Positions 7,171 through 10,303 of a stretch of 10,303 nt of DNA are shown here, piece by piece. Source of the DNA: Deltaproteobacteria bacterium (GTDB lineage: Bacteria; Desulfobacterota; Desulfovibrionia; Desulfovibrionales; Desulfovibrionaceae). A model generated the notes under the pieces. That model searched no databases, had not been told where the DNA came from, and was given only the letters and a program-made list of their open reading frames with translations. The first letter of the stretch is position 1; every line of letters starts with the position of its first letter. The stretch covers positions 1 through 10,303 of the forward strand of contig JAIRVN010000056.1 of the NCBI GenBank assembly GCA_031253875.1, given 5' to 3'. The position numbers were made by a program, and so were the translations under genes.

Positions 7171-8276
7171 GACGAACCCCCTATATTTCCTATCTCCGCG
7201 TTCTCTCCAAGGTGACTGAGCGGCACAAGGCAGGTTATGGCGAAAAAGACAAATGCCCACAGGCCGAGGGTTCCCGCCATGCCCAAAAGTCCTTCATATC
7301 CCAGCGGCAGACTATAATCGTAGTATCCCGCGCCGGTTTTTGGCATCTGCTGCCCGCCGATGTACACCAACCAGCGGAACAGCCAAGCGGAACACAGAGT
7401 CAGCGTTCCAAGCAGTATCCCATTACCGCCTCTTCTTGCCGCGCACAGCCAGATCAGCAGGGTTAGAGCCACAAAGCCGCCCGCCATGAGCCTAAACGAG
7501 GTCGCCGGAAACGCCGTCTTAACGGCGAGCGCCGCCGGTGTGGACAAACCACTCAACCCAGCGGCGAGCCAAATACTTACTACCGCTAAGATTGCGGCCT
7601 GCGTCCAGGCGATCACTCCGGACAACACAATGCCGTTGCCTTTGGAATTGGAAGCAAACCGTAACAAAGCCAGAGAAAAGCCGGCCGCGCCGGCGACGCC
7701 GCTCAACGCCATGAGTGCGGGTATTGCGATTGTATTCCAAAGGGGCCTTGCGCGGATAAACAAAAATTCAGCGCCGGTGTAAATCATGATCAGTATGGCC
7801 GCGAAGAGGCATGCCGTGGCGGCGGCTCTCAGAGCGCGCGTTTTTTCCTCCGATTCTCCTCTGCACAGCAAGCGGGCAAATGGGGCATATCGCCCACCTT
7901 CCTGTCCTACACGGGCGAGAACGGGCATGAAAGCGAACCAGGCGTATACCAACAGGGCGCCGATGTAGAACACGATGAAACAGGCGCCCCAAGCCATCCA
8001 TGATCCAGACTGGAAGTGCAGATAGAAGTTTAGGAAGCGGGAGGGATGGTGCAGGTCGGCAAGCAGCGCTATGGGGGCACAGATGCCGCATGTCATGGCC
8101 AGGATCAGTGCTGTTTTCGAAGGCAAGATCCAGGCTGCGCGTTTAAGGACGATGCCGGGCCATGACAGGAACACGCAACCGCAGGATACAGTCATAAGGA
8201 ATGAGTACTGCACTGCCCAAAGGCTCCAGGTTATCTCCGGCGCAATATTGAATATTTCAACGATATCCGGTCCCAT
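7167..8276 (-). CDS. ttrC: Tetrathionate reductase subunit C, NrfD-type membrane anchor and quinol dehydrogenase
   Basis: This 369-residue integral membrane protein has about nine hydrophobic helices (near 15-38, 54-74, 92-118, 152-174, 180-205, 216-240, 262-279, 286-307 and 327-353). It should oxidise membrane quinol and pass electrons through TtrB to TtrA. The NrfD/PsrC family signature DLHHPSRF lies at 74-81 after helix 2, and LFRWLVYIGGQQMP lies near 299-312 at the end of helix 8. The ATG at 8276 comes 1 nt after the ttrB stop. An AAGGAG ribosome site lies within the last ttrB codons. The TGA stop overlaps the ttrA ATG by 4 nt, which points to translational coupling of C and A. The family alone would allow other NrfD-type complexes; the assignment to TtrC rests on the unmistakable TtrB and TtrA neighbours and the B-C-A order. 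Confidence 0.93.
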   Translation of the reverse strand: MGPDIVEIFNIAPEITWSLWAVQYSFLMTVSCGCVFLSWPGIVLKRAAWILPSKTALILAMTCGICAPIALLADLHHPSRFLNFYLHFQSGSWMAWGACFIVFYIGALLVYAWFAFMPVLARVGQEGGRYAPFARLLCRGESEEKTRALRAAATACLFAAILIMIYTGAEFLFIRARPLWNTIAIPALMALSGVAGAAGFSLALLRFASNSKGNGIVLSGVIAWTQAAILAVVSIWLAAGLSGLSTPAALAVKTAFPATSFRLMAGGFVALTLLIWLCAARRGGNGILLGTLTLCSAWLFRWLVYIGGQQMPKTGAGYYDYSLPLGYEGLLGMAGTLGLWAFVFFAITCLVPLSHLGENAEIGNIGGSS

Positions 8277-8277
8277 A

Positions 8278-9072
8278 TCACGCTCCTTTCATCCCGGTGT
8301 GGGATGCGCCTTCCGACCGCTGCGGACTCCAGAGGGCGGGCATGCCTTCAACCTTACCCTGAAAACGCTCATCCAGGCCGATATAATACACATTGGGCGT
8401 TGTGTTCATCTGCGGCTGCAGCACTCTGATTTGCCCCTGGTATTGGCGCAATTTTTGCCGTAATTGACTGTTCTGGTCGTTAGCGTCACCGAAAATTCTG
8501 GCGCCGCCCACACAGGTTTCCACGCAGGCAGGGAGCAGCCCTGCCTGTATCCTGTGTACGCAGAAAGTGCACTTGTCCGTCGTGTTGGTGGCAGGATTGA
8601 TGAATCTGGCGTCATACGGACATGCCTGTATGCAATAGGCGCACCCGACGCAACGCCTGTTGTTGACGACGACTATGCCGTCTTCCCTTTTGAACGTGGC
8701 GCCCGTCGGGCAGACCGATACGCAGGCGGGTTTGTCGCAATGGTTACATAGCCTCGGCAATAGGTAGGTTCCTGCCGGCTGCATGCCGGGCTGTTCGCTG
8801 AGGCGGATGCTATAAGCGGCAACCAGGGTACGGAAACAACCCTCCGGCATGGCATTCTCCTGAAAACAGGAGATCGTGCAGGCTTGGCAGCCGATACAGC
8901 GCCGGATGTCCACCAGCATGGCCCATGTATTTTTTGCCGAAGATATTGTTGAAGGTGCGCCCAGGGCGGGCAATGGCGCCGTTGCCAAGGCAAAAGTGAG
9001 AACAGAAAGCTCGCGGATAAAAGTGCGGCGCGAAGAACACGTCAGCATTGCGCCAGGGTCCGTTTTTTTCAT
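8278..9072 (-). CDS. ttrB: Tetrathionate reductase subunit B, four-cluster ferredoxin-like electron carrier
   Basis: This 264-residue iron-sulfur subunit links TtrC to TtrA on the periplasmic side. A twin-arginine signal is seen at residues 13-39 (SSRRTFIRELSVLTF, then a hydrophobic stretch ending ALGA). Sixteen Cys residues make four [4Fe-4S] sets: 59/62/65/69 (CIGCQACTISC), 109/112/117/121 (CNHCDKPACVSVC), 141/144/147/151 (CVGCAYCIQAC) and 168/171/183/187 (CTFC..PACVETC). It matches the Salmonella TtrB pattern through PRLCNHCD, REDGIVVV, CPYDARFIN and CVGGARI, and near the C-terminus (PALW). A CAGGAG ribosome site sits 7 nt before the ATG at 9072. It is the first gene of ttrBCA, so the promoter should lie in the 218-bp gap upstream, where a perfect inverted repeat is found. 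Confidence 0.95.
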   Translation of the reverse strand: MKKTDPGAMLTCSSRRTFIRELSVLTFALATAPLPALGAPSTISSAKNTWAMLVDIRRCIGCQACTISCFQENAMPEGCFRTLVAAYSIRLSEQPGMQPAGTYLLPRLCNHCDKPACVSVCPTGATFKREDGIVVVNNRRCVGCAYCIQACPYDARFINPATNTTDKCTFCVHRIQAGLLPACVETCVGGARIFGDANDQNSQLRQKLRQYQGQIRVLQPQMNTTPNVYYIGLDERFQGKVEGMPALWSPQRSEGASHTGMKGA

Positions 9073-9115
9073 CTCACTCTCCTGATTTCAATGTCTTTTA
9101 TTTCAGCTACTCGCA

Positions 9116-9136
9116 AACTGACTCATACTGTCAGTT
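9116..9136. promoter_or_regulatory. Perfect inverted repeat upstream of ttrB, candidate operator
   Basis: AACTGAC (9116-9122) and GTCAGTT (9130-9136) are perfect 7-bp arms around a 7-nt spacer, 44-64 bp upstream of the ttrB ATG. Arms spaced about 14 bp centre to centre suit a dimeric regulator. It does not look like an FNR (TTGAT-N4-ATCAA) site, and I could not place a convincing sigma70 or sigma54 promoter around it. In Salmonella, ttr transcription needs TtrSR and Fnr; whether this site does the same job here is open. Confidence 0.5.
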
Positions 9137-9174
9137 CCAATGCAGCTATCTCCGTCATTCTTTTGAACCTCTAC

Positions 9175-9215
9175 AAAAAGCAACGGCGCGAACCGCTATT
9201 GCCGATACCGCGCCG
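9175..9215 (-). terminator. Probable rho-independent terminator after the small exported protein gene
   Basis: On the minus strand CGGCGCG (9215-9209) and CGCGCCG (9190-9184) form a perfect 7-bp GC stem with an 18-nt loop that may pair further. TTGC and five Ts (9179-9175) follow. It lies 76 nt past the stop of the 9291-9830 gene and upstream of ttrB, so it would separate the two transcription units. The loop is long for a classic terminator. Confidence 0.5.
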
Positions 9216-9290
9216 CGCATGTGAATAATGAAGGCGTCCAACTTCTAGCGGCTGTGAGATCCTCTCTGTGCTTGCCTCTTTGTACTTAGG

Positions 9291-9830
9291 CTAGTCCTTG
9301 CGTTTCTTCTTGTGTTTGTCATCATGTTTGTCGTGGTGTTTGTCCTTGTGCTTGTTATGACCAGGAGGCCCGTGATCGGATCCCTTGTAATGCCCTTTGG
9401 CCTTGCCGGGATGCTTGTAATGATCGCGCCAGGGGCCGTCACGTCCGTCAAACTGGTTGTATTTGCGCTTGCCAAGGCCAAGCGAGTCGTACTTGTAGTT
9501 ATGGCTGCGGCCGATGTCTTCCCAGCTTCTGCCATTTTCGCGCATGGCGCGTAGTTCGTGTTCGGAAATTCGCGCCTCCCGCGCCATAGTTCTGAGCCGG
9601 GCTTCCTCCAGGTCATATTCGCGTTGGCGCCACGCTTGCTCCATCCTGCCGTAGTCAGGAGATGTTCTTGGCGCGTGTTCAAACGCCGCGCGCGCGTCAT
9701 CAGCAGCGCGCAAGGCTCTGACGATATCTTCCGCGTGAGAAAGCATGCCTGAGGCATAGCCTGTTCCGGCTAGAAGCCACGACAACGCAAGGCACAACGA
9801 TACAGCAGCAAATGATTTAATGCATTTCAT
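9291..9830 (-). CDS. Small exported protein with His/Lys/Asp-rich C-terminal tail, unknown function
   Basis: The 179-residue protein begins with a clear Sec signal peptide (MKCIKSFAAVSLCLALSWLLAGTGYASG; cleavage near residue 26). A mostly helical, charged segment follows (about 30-96). Then comes a short motif, RENGRSWEDIGRSHNYKYDSLGLGKRKY (97-124 region). Its pattern, MR..G.SW.dI......sLGLG, recalls small periplasmic proteins of unknown function common in deltaproteobacteria. The last 45 residues are very rich in His, Lys, Asp and Gly (HYKHPGKAKGHYKG, then alternating H, D and K). This tail could bind divalent metal or polyanions, which is inference only. A GGGG lies 7 nt before the ATG at 9830. 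The repeat-protein gene ends 51 nt upstream on the same strand, so the two may be cotranscribed. A different open frame at 9245-9757 lacks a signal and looks like a shadow. Confidence 0.75.
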   Translation of the reverse strand: MKCIKSFAAVSLCLALSWLLAGTGYASGMLSHAEDIVRALRAADDARAAFEHAPRTSPDYGRMEQAWRQREYDLEEARLRTMAREARISEHELRAMRENGRSWEDIGRSHNYKYDSLGLGKRKYNQFDGRDGPWRDHYKHPGKAKGHYKGSDHGPPGHNKHKDKHHDKHDDKHKKKRKD

Positions 9831-9881
9831 AAATTACCCCCACGAGGTTATAGTGCAATTTTCTATTGCCGGCCTGGTTGG

Positions 9882-10303
9882 TCACGGCGTTGTTGTATTG
9901 CGATCCTGGTCTTGCCGCCGTGGCTCACGACGTCCCTGTTCTTGTCGCTGTGGCTGTTCTTGTCGCTGCTGGACTTGACGTTGTGGTTGTTCTTGCCGTT
10001 GCTGCACTTGGCGCTGCTGGTCATGGCGATCCTGATCTTGGCGTTGCTGCACTTGGCGCTGCTGGTCACGGCGTTGCTGCTGTTCGTGGCGCTGATCTTG
10101 GCGCTGCTGGCCACGTTGTTGCTCATGACGCTGGGGTTCGCGCCTTTGCGGCTCATGACGCTGGGGCTCGTGACGTTGTGGTTCGTGGCGTTGCTGCTCG
10201 TGACGCTGTTGCTCATGACGCGCTTTGTCGCGTTCCCATTGGGCGCGCATTTGCTGTTCGTGGCGCAGGCGTTCATTCTCGCGCTTTTCCCATGCCAGAC
10301 GTT
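9882..10303 (-). CDS. Low-complexity Arg/Gln/His/Glu repeat protein, N-terminus beyond window
   Basis: The frame is open from the right edge, so the start lies outside the window; the visible 139 complete codons end at TGA 9884-9882. The first visible part, WEKRENERLRHEQQ, then QWERDKARHEQQ, is highly charged and probably helical. Seven pentapeptides of the form R(H/R)E(Q/P)Q follow in tandem (10220-10116). Looser R-Q-x-Q units come next, including an 11-residue unit RQVQQRQEQPQ present twice (10013-9948). The protein ends RREPRRQDQDRNTTTP. No catalytic motif is visible. This frame is chosen over the other open minus-strand frame (9863-10276, Ser/Asn/Thr/Cys-rich) because its charged, periodic composition continues into the non-repeat segment at the window edge. 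Function is unknown; it could be a periplasmic or RNA/polyanion-binding disordered protein. Confidence 0.65.
   Translation of the reverse strand, partial: RLAWEKRENERLRHEQQMRAQWERDKARHEQQRHEQQRHEPQRHEPQRHEPQRREPQRHEQQRGQQRQDQRHEQQQRRDQQRQVQQRQDQDRHDQQRQVQQRQEQPQRQVQQRQEQPQRQEQGRREPRRQDQDRNTTTP
9948..10220 (-). repeat. Degenerate in-frame tandem repeats (15-nt and 33-nt units)
   Basis: On the minus strand the 15-nt unit encoding RHE(Q/P)Q is repeated about seven times at 10220-10116. Diverged copies follow down to 9948, where a 33-nt unit encoding RQVQQRQEQPQ occurs twice (10013-9948). All units are multiples of 3, so copy number can change without breaking the frame. Confidence 0.75.

Noticed and set aside
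9245..9757. 170-residue minus-strand ORF overlapping the small exported protein gene
   Set aside because: It lacks a signal peptide and is Thr/Arg-rich low complexity. The 9291-9830 frame has a clear signal peptide and a ribosome site.
9948..10220. Short regular repeats considered as a possible CRISPR array
   Set aside because: The units are 15 and 33 nt, directly abutting and in frame within a coding sequence, with no spacers.

Overview
The window looks like a chromosomal segment of a Gram-negative anaerobe. The genes are mostly GC-rich, and several proteins carry Sec or Tat signals and act in the periplasm. The gene set (a tetrathionate reductase operon, a PflX-type radical SAM protein, a GarR-type reductase) would fit a sulfur-metabolising gut or sediment deltaproteobacterium such as a Desulfovibrionaceae member. 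That placement is only an inference; no rRNA or marker gene is present to test it.

Layout. Positions 1-807 (minus) hold the N-terminal 269 residues of a class V aminotransferase / cysteine desulfurase-like PLP enzyme that runs off the left edge. Positions 808-1197 are a visibly AT-rich stretch with no intact gene. Read on the minus strand, it still carries a family 2 glycosyltransferase N-terminus broken by in-frame stops. Next come, both on the minus strand, an exported formylglycine-generating-enzyme-like (SUMF1 fold) protein at 1198-1965, which lacks the catalytic cysteines, and a PflX/COG1313 radical SAM protein at 2080-3039. A divergent gap of about 110 bp with a perfect palindrome leads into garR (3151-4038, plus), a tartronate semialdehyde reductase.

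The main feature is a complete ttrBCA operon on the minus strand: ttrB 9072-8278, ttrC 8276-7167 and ttrA 7170-4051. The three genes are packed with a 1-nt gap and a 4-nt ATGA overlap. TtrA is the Tat-exported molybdopterin catalytic subunit, TtrB the four-cluster ferredoxin subunit and TtrC the NrfD-type quinol-oxidising membrane anchor. Together they would move electrons from the quinol pool to tetrathionate, giving thiosulfate, on the periplasmic side. The TtrS/TtrR sensor-regulator pair known from Salmonella is not in the window. A perfect inverted repeat sits 44-64 bp upstream of ttrB and is the best candidate control site.

To the right are two minus-strand genes of unknown function. One is a small exported protein with a His/Lys/Asp-rich tail (9291-9830), followed by a plausible terminator. 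The other is a low-complexity Arg/Gln/His/Glu pentapeptide-repeat protein, cut by the right edge (9882-10303).

I found no clear new multi-gene system. The most useful leads are the glycosyltransferase relic, the two unassigned palindromes and the repeat protein.
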